Assembly: GCA_021204565.1 (NCBI GenBank)
Contig: JAJPZE010000240.1
Location: forward strand, 1 to 6,313
Reading direction: 5' to 3'
DNA length: 6,313 bases
Source: Prevotella sp.
Lineage (GTDB): Bacteria > Bacteroidota > Bacteroidia > Bacteroidales > Bacteroidaceae
Shown here: positions 1-6,109 of the stretch, piece by piece
Layout: each line of letters opens with the position of its first letter
Numbering within the stretch: position 1 is the first letter of the stretch
Position numbers and translations under genes: made by a program
Notes under the pieces: model-generated
Told to the model about the DNA's origin: nothing
The model's input: the letters and a program-made list of their open reading frames with translations, nothing else
Database searches by the model: none

Positions 1-75
1 TATTCGAGGATAAACCCTGATTCGCCGATTAGGGTGACGCATTGACGAAGTCAGGGGAATACCGTTATTAGCTTA

Positions 76-110
76 CATGAGGGAGCGTTCCGTCAGGGCG
101 CTCCCTCATG
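76..110 (-). terminator. Perfect 12-bp stem-loop downstream of recA (distal), possible terminator
   Basis: CATGAGGGAGCG (76-87) pairs without mismatch with CGCTCCCTCATG (99-110) around an 11-nt loop. In a plus-strand RNA the stem could grow by three pairs (two U-G, one C-G), leaving a 5-nt loop; in a minus-strand RNA it could not. There is no T run on either side, so termination is inferred from its place after recA. It may instead serve a plus-strand gene that ends to the left of the window. Confidence 0.5.
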
Positions 111-116
111 TTGCAT

Positions 117-143
117 AGTGCGGTTTCGCTACGAAACCGCACT
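117..143 (-). terminator. Perfect 12-bp stem-loop just past the recA stop (proximal), possible terminator or mRNA 3' end
   Basis: AGTGCGGTTTCG (117-128) pairs perfectly with CGAAACCGCACT (132-143) around a 3-nt loop, 25 bp beyond the recA stop and 6 bp from the next stem-loop at 76-110. No T run follows on the minus strand, so a stabilising 3' end structure is as likely as a classic intrinsic terminator. Confidence 0.55.
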
Positions 144-168
144 CGTGAACGGTAGCTAAGGCTTGGCT

Positions 169-1200
169 TTACTCTTTATTCCCCATAAGGGCATCCATTA
201 TCTTGCCCTCAATCTCCTCACATAGCTCGGGGTTGTCTTTAAGCAGAGCCTTTGTCGCATCGCGCCCTTGGGCGAGCTTGTTCTCGCCATACGAGAACCA
301 TGAGCCGCTCTTCTTTATCACGCCGTGCTCTACGCCGAGGTCGACAATCTCGCCTATATGGCTAATGCCTTCGCCGAAACTGATTTCGAATTCCGCCTTG
401 CGAAACGGCGGCGCAACCTTGTTTTTCACCACTTTGACGCGCACCTGATTGCCTATGGCCTCATCTCCGTCTTTCAGCGTGGTTACCTTACGGATATCGA
501 GGCGTACGGAGGCATAAAACTTAAGTGCATTTCCGCCTGTGGTTGTTTCGGGGTTGCCGAACATTATACCAATCTTCTCGCGTAACTGGTTGATGAATAT
601 ACACGTGGTGTTTGTCTTCGAGATGGTTGACGTGAGCTTGCGTAACGCCTGGCTCATAAGCCGCGCTTGAAGTCCGACTTTATTATCCCCCATATCGCCG
701 TCTATCTCCGCTTTGGGTGTCAAAGCGGCTACGGAGTCGACCACGACAATATCTATTGCGGCGGAGGAGATCAGCTCGTCGACTATCTGGAGCGCTTGTT
801 CGCCGTTGTCGGGCTGGGATATATATAGGCTGTTAAGGTCGACGCCAAGCTTCTCGGCATAAAACATATCGAAAGCATGCTCGGCATCGATAAACGCTGC
901 AATGCCCCCCTGTTTCTGACACTCGGCGATAGCGTGAATGGCGAGCGTCGTTTTGCCGGAGGACTCCGGACCGTATATCTCTATTATACGTCCTTTCGGA
1001 TAACCGCCTACCCCGAGTGCGGCATTGAGCGCAAGGCTTCCCGTGGGGATGACATCCACTTTCTCGACTCTCTCGTTGCCGATAATCATTATCGAGCCTT
1101 TGCCGAAGTTCTTCTCTATCTTCGCCATTGTAGTTTCCAGTGCCTTGCGTTTCTCCTCTTGTACGGAAGCGGGCACGTCGTTCGTGTTCTTATTTATCAT
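169..1200 (-). CDS. recA: Recombinase A (RecA), complete, 343 aa
   Basis: RecA is the cytoplasmic DNA-dependent ATPase that forms filaments on single-stranded DNA, carries out homologous pairing and strand exchange, and triggers LexA-type self-cleavage. The product shows the whole RecA core: Walker A GPESSGKTT at residues 77-85, the catalytic glutamate in IDAEHAF (E107), Walker B IDIVVVDS at 149-156, the GDNKVGLQARLMSQALRKLT stretch at 171-190, INQLREKIGIMFGNPETTTGG (DNA-binding loop 2 area) near 203-223, and the KVAPPFRKAEFEI block at 261-273. The C-terminus ends in MGNKE. The start chosen is the ATG at 1200, because homology to RecA begins with the Lys/Glu-rich helix just after it and 343 aa is normal length. 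An ATG 53 codons upstream would add unrelated residues and run into the preceding gene. There is no Shine-Dalgarno sequence; the leader is AT-rich. The gene lies 64 bp after the dehydrogenase gene on the same strand, so co-transcription is likely. I saw no consensus Bacteroidota promoter directly upstream. Confidence 0.98.
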   Translation of the reverse strand: MINKNTNDVPASVQEEKRKALETTMAKIEKNFGKGSIMIIGNERVEKVDVIPTGSLALNAALGVGGYPKGRIIEIYGPESSGKTTLAIHAIAECQKQGGIAAFIDAEHAFDMFYAEKLGVDLNSLYISQPDNGEQALQIVDELISSAAIDIVVVDSVAALTPKAEIDGDMGDNKVGLQARLMSQALRKLTSTISKTNTTCIFINQLREKIGIMFGNPETTTGGNALKFYASVRLDIRKVTTLKDGDEAIGNQVRVKVVKNKVAPPFRKAEFEISFGEGISHIGEIVDLGVEHGVIKKSGSWFSYGENKLAQGRDATKALLKDNPELCEEIEGKIMDALMGNKE

Positions 1201-1253
1201 TATCGTTATAATTGCTTTACGTGTTGTTACAATGATTGGTTTATTCGAGTCGT

Positions 1254-1265
1254 AACCCCGGGGTT
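1254..1265. promoter_or_regulatory. Perfect palindrome AACCCCGGGGTT between the dehydrogenase gene and recA, possible operator
   Basis: This 12-bp perfect palindrome overlaps the first base pair of the dehydrogenase stop codon and lies 54 bp upstream of the recA ATG. With one extra T it extends to GTAACCCC-GGGGTTTAC (1252-1268). It has no loop, so a protein-binding site is more natural than a terminator. No binding protein is known to me for this motif. Confidence 0.25.
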
Positions 1266-2500
1266 TACAATTCCAAATCGCCGTCGAACACCTCGTGCCA
1301 AGGCAGTCCCTGACAGGAGAGTTGCTCGAGGAACGGGTCGGGATTAAACTCTTCGACATTCCATACGCCCGGCTTGCGCCAAATTCCTTTGAGGAACATC
1401 ATCGCTCCAACCATTGCCGGAACGCCCGTCGTATAACTTACTCCCTGCATGCCCGTCTCCTTGTAAGCCGCCTGATGGCTGCAGTTGTTGTATATATAAT
1501 AGGTGTGCTCCGCGCCGTCTTTCACGCCTTTTATACGGCACCCGATGGATGTCTCGCCGTCGTAGTTCTCCCCTAAGTCTTGCGGGTTTGGCAGCACGGC
1601 TTTAAGGAACTGCAAGGGAACGATCTTTACTTTTACCTTCTCGCCCGTATCCGCACGCGGCGCGTCGTACTCTATTTCGTCGATACGGCTCATCCCGAGG
1701 TTCTGTATGCAGTCGAGATAAGTCAGATATTGCTGTGAGAACGTCATCCAGAAGCGTGCCCGGCGAATAGAGGGGTAGTTCTTTACGAGTGATTCGAGCT
1801 CTTCGTGGTGCATTAAATACGACTCGCGTTGCCCGATATTCGGGTAGGTTAAGGGCAGGTGTATCTCCAACGGCTCCGTTTCTATCCATTGCCCGCCCTC
1901 GTAATAGAGCCCCTTTTGAGTTATCTCGCGGATGTTTATTTCGGGGTTGAAATTGGTGGCGAACGCTTTATGATGGTTGCCCGCATTACAGTCGACGATG
2001 TCAAGATGTGTGATTTTGTCGAAGTGATGACGTGCCGCATATGCAGTGAATACTCCCGAGACGCCGGGGTCGAACCCGCATCCGAGTATGGCTGTAAGTC
2101 CCTTTTGCTCGAACCGCTCCTTATAAGCCCATTGCCAACTGTACTCAAAATGCGCCACGTCGCGCGGCTCGTAGTTCGCCGTGTCCAAATAATTCACGCC
2201 GCACTGTAGGCACGCATCCATTATTGTAAGGTCCTGATAAGGCAACGCGAGATTAATGCACAGCTCGGGTTTATAGCTGTCGAACAACGCTTTAAGTTGC
2301 TCCACATCGTCGGCGTCCACAGCTGCGGTGCGTATCTCAAGGGTATACCCTTTGGCGTGTATCGCCTCTACAAGGGCATCGCACTTCTCTTTTCGCCGGC
2401 TCGCTATCATAAATTCGGTGAACACATCGGCGTTTTGCGCAATCTTATACGCCGCCACGGTGGCTACTCCGCCCGCACCAATCATCAATACTCTGCTCAT
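1265..2500 (-). CDS. Saccharopine dehydrogenase family protein, probable carboxy(nor)spermidine dehydrogenase, 411 aa
   Basis: By family this is a cytoplasmic NAD(P)H-dependent reductase. Bacteroidales proteins of this type usually act as carboxynorspermidine/carboxyspermidine dehydrogenase (EC 1.5.1.43), condensing aspartate beta-semialdehyde with a diamine to make the carboxylated precursor of (nor)spermidine. The N-terminus is a Rossmann fold: VLMIGAGGVATVAAYKIA at residues 4-21 with the dinucleotide loop GAGGVA at 8-13, and basic SRRK at 34-37, which would suit NADP(H). Further family blocks are NLALPYQDLTIMDACLQCGV at 83-102, YLDTAN at 104-109 and GCGFDPGVSGVFTAYA at 140-155; the C-terminal half carries the alpha/beta substrate domain. 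The length fits a one-domain enzyme rather than the fused lysine-ketoglutarate reductase. The ATG at 2500 is chosen because the Rossmann strand begins right after it and the promoter at 2547-2579 puts the transcript start near 2540; an ATG at 2623 lies upstream of that promoter. The partner decarboxylase gene is not in the window. True lysine-pathway activity cannot be excluded. Confidence 0.9.
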   Translation of the reverse strand: MSRVLMIGAGGVATVAAYKIAQNADVFTEFMIASRRKEKCDALVEAIHAKGYTLEIRTAAVDADDVEQLKALFDSYKPELCINLALPYQDLTIMDACLQCGVNYLDTANYEPRDVAHFEYSWQWAYKERFEQKGLTAILGCGFDPGVSGVFTAYAARHHFDKITHLDIVDCNAGNHHKAFATNFNPEINIREITQKGLYYEGGQWIETEPLEIHLPLTYPNIGQRESYLMHHEELESLVKNYPSIRRARFWMTFSQQYLTYLDCIQNLGMSRIDEIEYDAPRADTGEKVKVKIVPLQFLKAVLPNPQDLGENYDGETSIGCRIKGVKDGAEHTYYIYNNCSHQAAYKETGMQGVSYTTGVPAMVGAMMFLKGIWRKPGVWNVEEFNPDPFLEQLSCQGLPWHEVFDGDLEL

Positions 2501-2546
2501 ATATCTTGTCGTTTTTGTTTGTTTTCGACTCCCCTCTTGGGGTGTG

Positions 2547-2579
2547 CAAATGTAGGTATAAACTCGGGTATTTTGCAAA
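2547..2579 (-). promoter_or_regulatory. Bacteroidota-type promoter for the dehydrogenase (and probably recA)
   Basis: On the minus strand TACATTTG (2554-2547) matches the phylum's -7 consensus TAnnTTTG exactly. TTTG (2579-2576) matches the -33 element, and the spacer is 21 nt. Transcription should begin near 2540, giving a leader of about 40 nt. A small inverted repeat, CCCC tctt GGGG (2531-2542), sits at the expected start of the transcript. This is a motif match only. Confidence 0.7.
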
Positions 2580-2658
2580 CTGCCCTTTACATTTTTTCTT
2601 GCCCTGAAGAAATCTCGCGCCATATGTAATCCCGAGTGTGCGTTTTTGAAAAGAAATG

Positions 2659-2691
2659 TTTGCCCGGAGCTTGATATTGTTATTAATTTTG
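2659..2691 (+). promoter_or_regulatory. Bacteroidota-type promoter for nhaD
   Basis: TTTG at 2659-2662 and TAATTTTG at 2684-2691 match the -33 and -7 (TAnnTTTG) consensus with a 21-nt spacer, the same spacing as the divergent promoter at 2547-2579. The expected transcript start near 2697 leaves a leader of about 40 nt before the ATG at 2737, and rules out the upstream in-frame ATG at 2656 as the start for this transcript. Confidence 0.65.
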
Positions 2692-2736
2692 CTCTCGCGA
2701 AGTTATAACAATATCGTAAACCTTTTTCGAACGAGT

Positions 2737-4122
2737 ATGTCTTTTTATGTGATAGCGATAGTGGCGGTATTTATCGTCGGGTATGTATTTATCGCATTAG
2801 AGAGTTTCACAAAGGTCAACAAAGGGGCCATCGCCTTGGTTATGTGCATCATATGTTGGGCGTTGTACTCCATCGGGTGCACCGGGGGAAGCATTGTTGC
2901 CGGCTCCGGCTTGGGGCAAGGCGGCTTAAAGTCGCTCGCGCAATTAGGCGAAGTGATTGAGGCGTACCTCGGCGAGGCGGGCACGACCTTGTTCTTTCTC
3001 ATGGGCGCAATGACTATTGTGGAGATGGTTGACCAGCACGGAGGGCTTAATTTCGTAAGCGATATAATCAAAACACGCCACAAGCGGAAGCTCCTTTGGC
3101 GCGTGGCGTTTATGACCGCATTACTCTCCGCCGTGCTCGACAACCTCACGACATCCATCGTAATGGTTATGATCCTCCGCAAGCTCGTGCCCGACATAAA
3201 AGACCGGATTTGGTATGACGTCTGTATAATCATCGCGGCGAACTCCGGCGGAGCGTTTTCCCCTATCGGCGACGTTACAACCATTATGCTTTGGAACGGC
3301 AAACAGATAACCGCCTTAGGCGTGCTGACCCAAATAATTGTTCCGTCTCTCGTCTCGTTTGTCGTACCCGCCGCAATATTGCAAACACATCTTGCCGGCT
3401 CGTTTGTGCTCGAAACAACTAAGGCCGAGCGGCGGAAAGAACGTCCGTCGGCGGTGGTGCGCAACCACAGGCGTATCGTCTTCGCCATCGGCGTCGGCGG
3501 TTTGTGTCTCGTCCCCCTCTTTCATTTGCTGACTAATCTGCCGCCGTTTATGGGTATACTGTTAGTGTTGGGAGTCCTCTGGCTGACAACGGAAATCTTT
3601 TATCGACACGAAGACGAGCGCGACCCGATGGCGAAACGGGTATCGAATATGCTCTCGCGTATCGATATGTCGACCATACTCTTCTTCCTCGGCATTCTTA
3701 TGACCGTGTCCGTCTTGGGAAGAATAAACCTGCTTACATCGCTCGGAGGATGGCTCGATACGGCTACTTCGGAGTTCGGAATATTCCAACACTATGTTGT
3801 AACCGGGTTGATAGGTATCTTCTCCGCCATTGTTGATAACGTTCCGCTTGTTGCGGCGTCGATGGGGATGTACGACATCAATCCGCTGTTGCCCGATTTC
3901 GCAACCGACGGAGTGTTCTGGCAACTCCTTGCATATTGCGCCGGCGTGGGCGGCTCGATGTTGATTATCGGCTCTGCAGCGGGGGTCGTGGTGATGGGTT
4001 TGGAGAATATTAGCTTCGGCTGGTATCTGAAGAACGTTACTTGGAAAGCATTTGCCGGATATATCGCGGGTATGATTTGTTATTTCCCGATACACATCTT
4101 CATCCTCCCGATGCTCGAGTAA
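2737..4122 (+). CDS. nhaD: NhaD-type Na+/H+ antiporter, 461 aa
   Basis: Inner-membrane secondary transporter of the NhaD family (ion transporter superfamily) that exports Na+ (or Li+) in exchange for H+. The protein is hydrophobic throughout, with many membrane segments starting at residues 4-21. It carries two copies of the D-N motif expected for inverted-repeat transporters of this superfamily: SAVLDNLTTSIVM at 131-143 and SAIVDNVPLVAASMG at 363-377. Each is followed by a glycine-rich stretch: AANSGGAFSPIGDVTTIMLW at 167-186 and GVGGSMLIIGSAAGVVVMG at 403-421. Those Asp/Asn/Thr/Ser residues are probably the ion site (family knowledge). A charged cytoplasmic loop, TTKAERRKERPSAVVRNHRR, lies at 227-246. 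The start is the ATG at 2737: an in-frame ATG at 2656 lies within the promoter (2659-2691), whose transcript should begin near 2697, so the 27 extra codons cannot be on that mRNA. There is no Shine-Dalgarno sequence. The gene stands alone, divergent from the dehydrogenase gene and closed by a terminator. The substrate is assigned by family only. Confidence 0.93.
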   Translation: MSFYVIAIVAVFIVGYVFIALESFTKVNKGAIALVMCIICWALYSIGCTGGSIVAGSGLGQGGLKSLAQLGEVIEAYLGEAGTTLFFLMGAMTIVEMVDQHGGLNFVSDIIKTRHKRKLLWRVAFMTALLSAVLDNLTTSIVMVMILRKLVPDIKDRIWYDVCIIIAANSGGAFSPIGDVTTIMLWNGKQITALGVLTQIIVPSLVSFVVPAAILQTHLAGSFVLETTKAERRKERPSAVVRNHRRIVFAIGVGGLCLVPLFHLLTNLPPFMGILLVLGVLWLTTEIFYRHEDERDPMAKRVSNMLSRIDMSTILFFLGILMTVSVLGRINLLTSLGGWLDTATSEFGIFQHYVVTGLIGIFSAIVDNVPLVAASMGMYDINPLLPDFATDGVFWQLLAYCAGVGGSMLIIGSAAGVVVMGLENISFGWYLKNVTWKAFAGYIAGMICYFPIHIFILPMLE

Positions 4123-4146
4123 GCAATCAAATTATACAATTATAAC

Positions 4147-4190
4147 GAGGATACGGACAGGTCTCCAAACGTTTGTCCGTATCCTCTTTT
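4147..4190 (+). terminator. Intrinsic terminator after nhaD
   Basis: A perfect 13-bp stem, GAGGATACGGACA (4147-4159) against TGTCCGTATCCTC (4174-4186), with a 14-nt loop, is followed by TTTT (4187-4190). It lies 24 bp past the nhaD stop codon. The T run is short but correctly placed for the plus strand. Confidence 0.85.
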
Positions 4191-4253
4191 CGTCATCTCC
4201 AATGCAATAACTCTCCGCTATATACATGCCTCCGAGCCGCTACAAAAGCCCTG

Positions 4254-4308
4254 CGCTCCCCGCATTATCGGGCAAAATGTATACTCCGGGAATAATTTGC
4301 CGGGAGCG
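4254..4308. other. Long bulged hairpin in the nhaD-dacB gap
   Basis: CGCTCCC (4254-4260) pairs with GGGAGCG (4302-4308), and GGCAAA (4271-4276) pairs with the directly adjacent TTTGCC (4296-4301). This gives 13 bp of stacked helix with a one-sided 10-nt bulge (4261-4270) and a 19-nt loop. The bulge could rearrange into CCCG/CGGG (4259-4262 with 4269-4272). It may be a structured RNA end, a folded intergenic element, or chance. Confidence 0.3.
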
Positions 4309-4490
4309 TACAATTAAGAAAAAGATATACTGTTAATTCGATTGCACACTTCGAAATTTAACGTTTGAAACTCGCTTGGCGCCGCCGCCCGGGCATTTTG
4401 CGTCATTTTTCGCGATTTTTGGAATTAGCTGATAATCAATAAGTTATGTGTTTATATATAATCTGTATATAGTTGCAGATCCATAAGAAC

Positions 4491-4605
4491 ACGGGGTTTG
4501 ACCCTCTGAAAGTACGGGGTTTGACCCTATGAAACCCCGAGTAATGAGCGTGCAAGAACTAAGTAATGAGAGGGTCATTTATGGGGGTTTGACTTGGCGT
4601 AAACT
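4491..4605. repeat. Short tandem repeat with nested inverted repeats
   Basis: Two units of 23 bp begin at 4491 and 4514; each opens with ACGGGGTTTGACCCT, then one variable base, then TGAAA (20 of 21 positions identical). A third copy of the core GGGGTTTGAC lies at 4584-4593, close to the same register. AGTAATGAG is repeated at 4540 and 4562 (22-bp spacing). Inverted pairs link the parts: CGGGGTTT (4515-4522) with AAACCCCG (4532-4539), and TGACCCTCT (4499-4507) with AGAGGGTCA (4569-4577). GTCAAAC at 4635-4641 is one more core in reverse orientation. There are too few copies and no spacers, so this is not CRISPR. Confidence 0.6.
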
Positions 4606-4624
4606 ATTTTCGTATATGTTTTGA
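4529..4624 (+). CDS. Possible 31-codon ORF, unknown
   Basis: An ATG at 4529 opens MKPRVMSVQELSNERVIYGG (residues 1-20), continues LTWRKLFSYMF, and ends at TGA (4622-4624). A second in-frame ATG lies at 4544. The composition is protein-like, but there is no Shine-Dalgarno site, no well-spaced promoter, and the 5' part overlaps the repeat array and its hairpin. I do not recognise it. It may be a remnant of a mobile element gene or chance. Confidence 0.2.
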   Translation: MKPRVMSVQELSNERVIYGGLTWRKLFSYMF

Positions 4625-4828
4625 TATGTGGAGATGTCAAACGAGAGCTAAATTTGTGCGTTTTTTGAGCTGAAATTTCGTTGCACACTCCCCCTTATCT
4701 TAACACAATTAACTTCCGTTCACGCAAAATTTTTAACCTAACTTAACGCAGTTTGGTATTGTCTAAAGTCAAGAACAAATAGAGACGTGCGGAGCTCGTT
4801 AGCGTGTAAATACCCGGAAAGAGAGTTC

Positions 4829-6085
4829 TTATTTGCAGAGAGCCACGCAAACGGCATCTTGAAAGGCGTGTGCACGGCGGCGCCCGATTACGCCCTGATT
4901 GAGGATAGCGAACGCAAGCATATGCCCTTCGGGCGAAAAGCAGTATCCTGCAAGCGTGGATACGCCGGTCAGAGTGCCTGTCTTGGCACGAACGTTATCC
5001 TCTGCGAGTGTGTTTTGCATTCTCCATTTTAATGTCCCGTCGGTCCCCGCCTTAGGTAATGCGCGGTAAAGGGACGGAAATATGCGCGCGTCGTGATATG
5101 CGTAGCGGAGCAAGAACACTTCGCACTCTGCGGATAAATAGTTGTATGGCGACAAGCCCGAGCCGTCGGCCAGCTCGTAGTCGTCGGGATTAAGCCCCGT
5201 CCGGCGTATCAATGCCCGTTCGTGAGCTATTGCCGCGTCCGCCGTAGCGGGCAGTCGTGTCGAGCCGCCAAGATTATAAAGCACGCTCTCGGCGTAGAGA
5301 TTGTCCGACTCTTTGAGCATTGTCATAAGCACGGCAGTTAGCGGAGTGTGTCTTTCGGCTAAGAGTACGGCGTCCTCCGGTGTCGTTCCGGTCGTATTGT
5401 TTCCCGTAACGACAATGTCGTGTTCTGTCATACATTGCCGCAATACCTCGGTTATGTTGTCCTTTCTTTGATACACAAGCGGCGTAAGAGCGGGGTTGTC
5501 GTCATCCCAACACCAACCTCTGCCCAAGGGCGGGCTGTCCATAAACGAGCGGTCGGCGACGATATTGCCGTGTATGGTGTCTGTTTGTAAGGCGGTGATG
5601 CTCTCTACAAGACGTTCAATATCCGCCTTCTCAAGTGTCGGATCCATAGTCCCCTTGATGTAAATGTCGCCATATAATGCGTTCATACCGCAGTCGCCGG
5701 AGAAGTATAACTCTGTCCGATACTGATAATTGCTCCCGAGACGGTCAAGCGCAGTTATCGCCGTAAGGAGCTTCAGCGTAGATGCGGGGCGAAGCAACTG
5801 CTTTTCGCCCAAAGCATAAAGCACGCGGCCCGCGTCCAAATCATAAACCATCAGCCCTAATTGTGTCTGAATAAAGAATTCGCCCGTGCATAAACTGTCG
5901 AGCCTGAGCCGAAGCCGCTCGGCGTAAGGCAGGCTGTCAATCGGGATTGTATCTGCGTAATCAGCCGCTCCGACCTCTGAGGGGACAACATCCGACCTGC
6001 CGCCGGCATGCGCACCGGCAAAATAATTGACGACGATGCCAATAGCTACCGCCGCCCAAAAGAATATGCGCAACTTATGTTTCAT
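4829..6085 (-). CDS. dacB: D-alanyl-D-alanine carboxypeptidase/endopeptidase, PBP4 (DacB, peptidase S13) family, 418 aa
   Basis: Periplasmic penicillin-binding enzyme that removes the terminal D-Ala from peptidoglycan stem peptides and/or cuts DD-crosslinks. The N-terminus (KHKLR, then a hydrophobic stretch at about 7-22, then GAHA before GG at 27-28) looks like a signal peptide or anchor. All three active-site motifs are present: SxxK as S102-T-L-K105 in RPASTLKLLTAITALD, SxN as S260-D-N262 in LKESDNLYAES, and KTG at 368-370 in RAKTGTLTGVSTLAGY. The accessory block ADGSGLSPYN is at 306-315. About 155 residues separate SxxK and SxN, much less than in E. coli PBP4 as I recall it, so the inserted domains are reduced. 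GWCWDDDNPALTPL at 190-203 recalls the Bacteroidales version of the family. The start is firm: an in-frame TAG lies seven codons upstream of the ATG at 6085 with no other ATG between. The sequence GGGAG abuts the ATG, too close for an ideal Shine-Dalgarno. It follows the 34-codon gene by 72 bp. Confidence 0.95.
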   Translation of the reverse strand: MKHKLRIFFWAAVAIGIVVNYFAGAHAGGRSDVVPSEVGAADYADTIPIDSLPYAERLRLRLDSLCTGEFFIQTQLGLMVYDLDAGRVLYALGEKQLLRPASTLKLLTAITALDRLGSNYQYRTELYFSGDCGMNALYGDIYIKGTMDPTLEKADIERLVESITALQTDTIHGNIVADRSFMDSPPLGRGWCWDDDNPALTPLVYQRKDNITEVLRQCMTEHDIVVTGNNTTGTTPEDAVLLAERHTPLTAVLMTMLKESDNLYAESVLYNLGGSTRLPATADAAIAHERALIRRTGLNPDDYELADGSGLSPYNYLSAECEVFLLRYAYHDARIFPSLYRALPKAGTDGTLKWRMQNTLAEDNVRAKTGTLTGVSTLAGYCFSPEGHMLAFAILNQGVIGRRRAHAFQDAVCVALCK

Positions 6086-6109
6086 CTCCCGAATAACAAC
6101 AATCTACCC

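Larger units (their letters stand above)
4342..4689. mobile_element. Possible small non-autonomous element (MITE-like)
   Basis: The 9-bp sequence TTGCACACT occurs at 4342-4350 and again at 4681-4689, as a target-site duplication would. Just inside, the ends are inverted to each other: CGAAATTT (4352-4359) and AAATTTCG (4673-4680). The enclosed 330 bp hold the 4491-4605 repeats and no transposase. The inverted ends are short and AAATTT is itself palindromic, so the case is suggestive only. Confidence 0.25.
4191..4828. other. Gene-poor convergent region between nhaD and dacB
   Basis: This stretch of 638 bp lies between the nhaD terminator and the dacB stop. I found no ORF with recognisable protein similarity and no tRNA or rRNA. 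It starts with mixed composition, becomes GC-rich around 4378-4395 (GGCGCC and GCCCGGGC palindromes), then strongly AT-rich around 4430-4475. It contains a bulged hairpin, a short tandem repeat with nested inverted repeats, a possible 31-codon ORF, and a flanking 9-bp direct repeat, all listed separately. The last 140 bp, next to dacB, show no obvious terminator for that gene. Confidence 0.7.

Noticed and set aside
1..45. Possible gene ends at the left edge: plus frame closing at TGA 43-45, or minus frame opening at ATG 42
   Set aside because: Too short to judge; the minus reading is unusually Arg-rich, and neither has a supporting signal within the window.
203..1347. Several plus-strand ORFs of 76-156 codons antisense to recA
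   Set aside because: They lie fully opposite recA, have no recognisable motifs, and are expected shadows of a conserved gene.
1201..1359. N-terminal extension of RecA to an ATG at 1359
   Set aside because: The added 53 residues do not resemble RecA, cross the dehydrogenase stop and overlap its coding sequence in another frame.
2501..2623. N-terminal extension of the dehydrogenase to an ATG at 2623
   Set aside because: It would run through the promoter at 2547-2579 and adds basic, non-family residues before the Rossmann strand.
2656..2736. N-terminal extension of NhaD to an ATG at 2656
   Set aside because: The codons lie in and around the promoter elements at 2659-2691, and the family start fits the ATG at 2737.
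4491..4536. CRISPR-like repeat
   Set aside because: The two units abut with no unique spacers, and no cas gene is nearby.
4620..4656. Plus-strand promoter-like pair TTTG (4620-4623) and TAAATTTG (4649-4656)
   Set aside because: The 25-nt spacer is longer than the 21 nt of the two good promoters here, and no gene follows in that direction.
4787..5032. Plus-strand ORF of 81 codons over the dacB 3' end
   Set aside because: Mostly antisense to dacB, with no ribosome site and no protein-like pattern.
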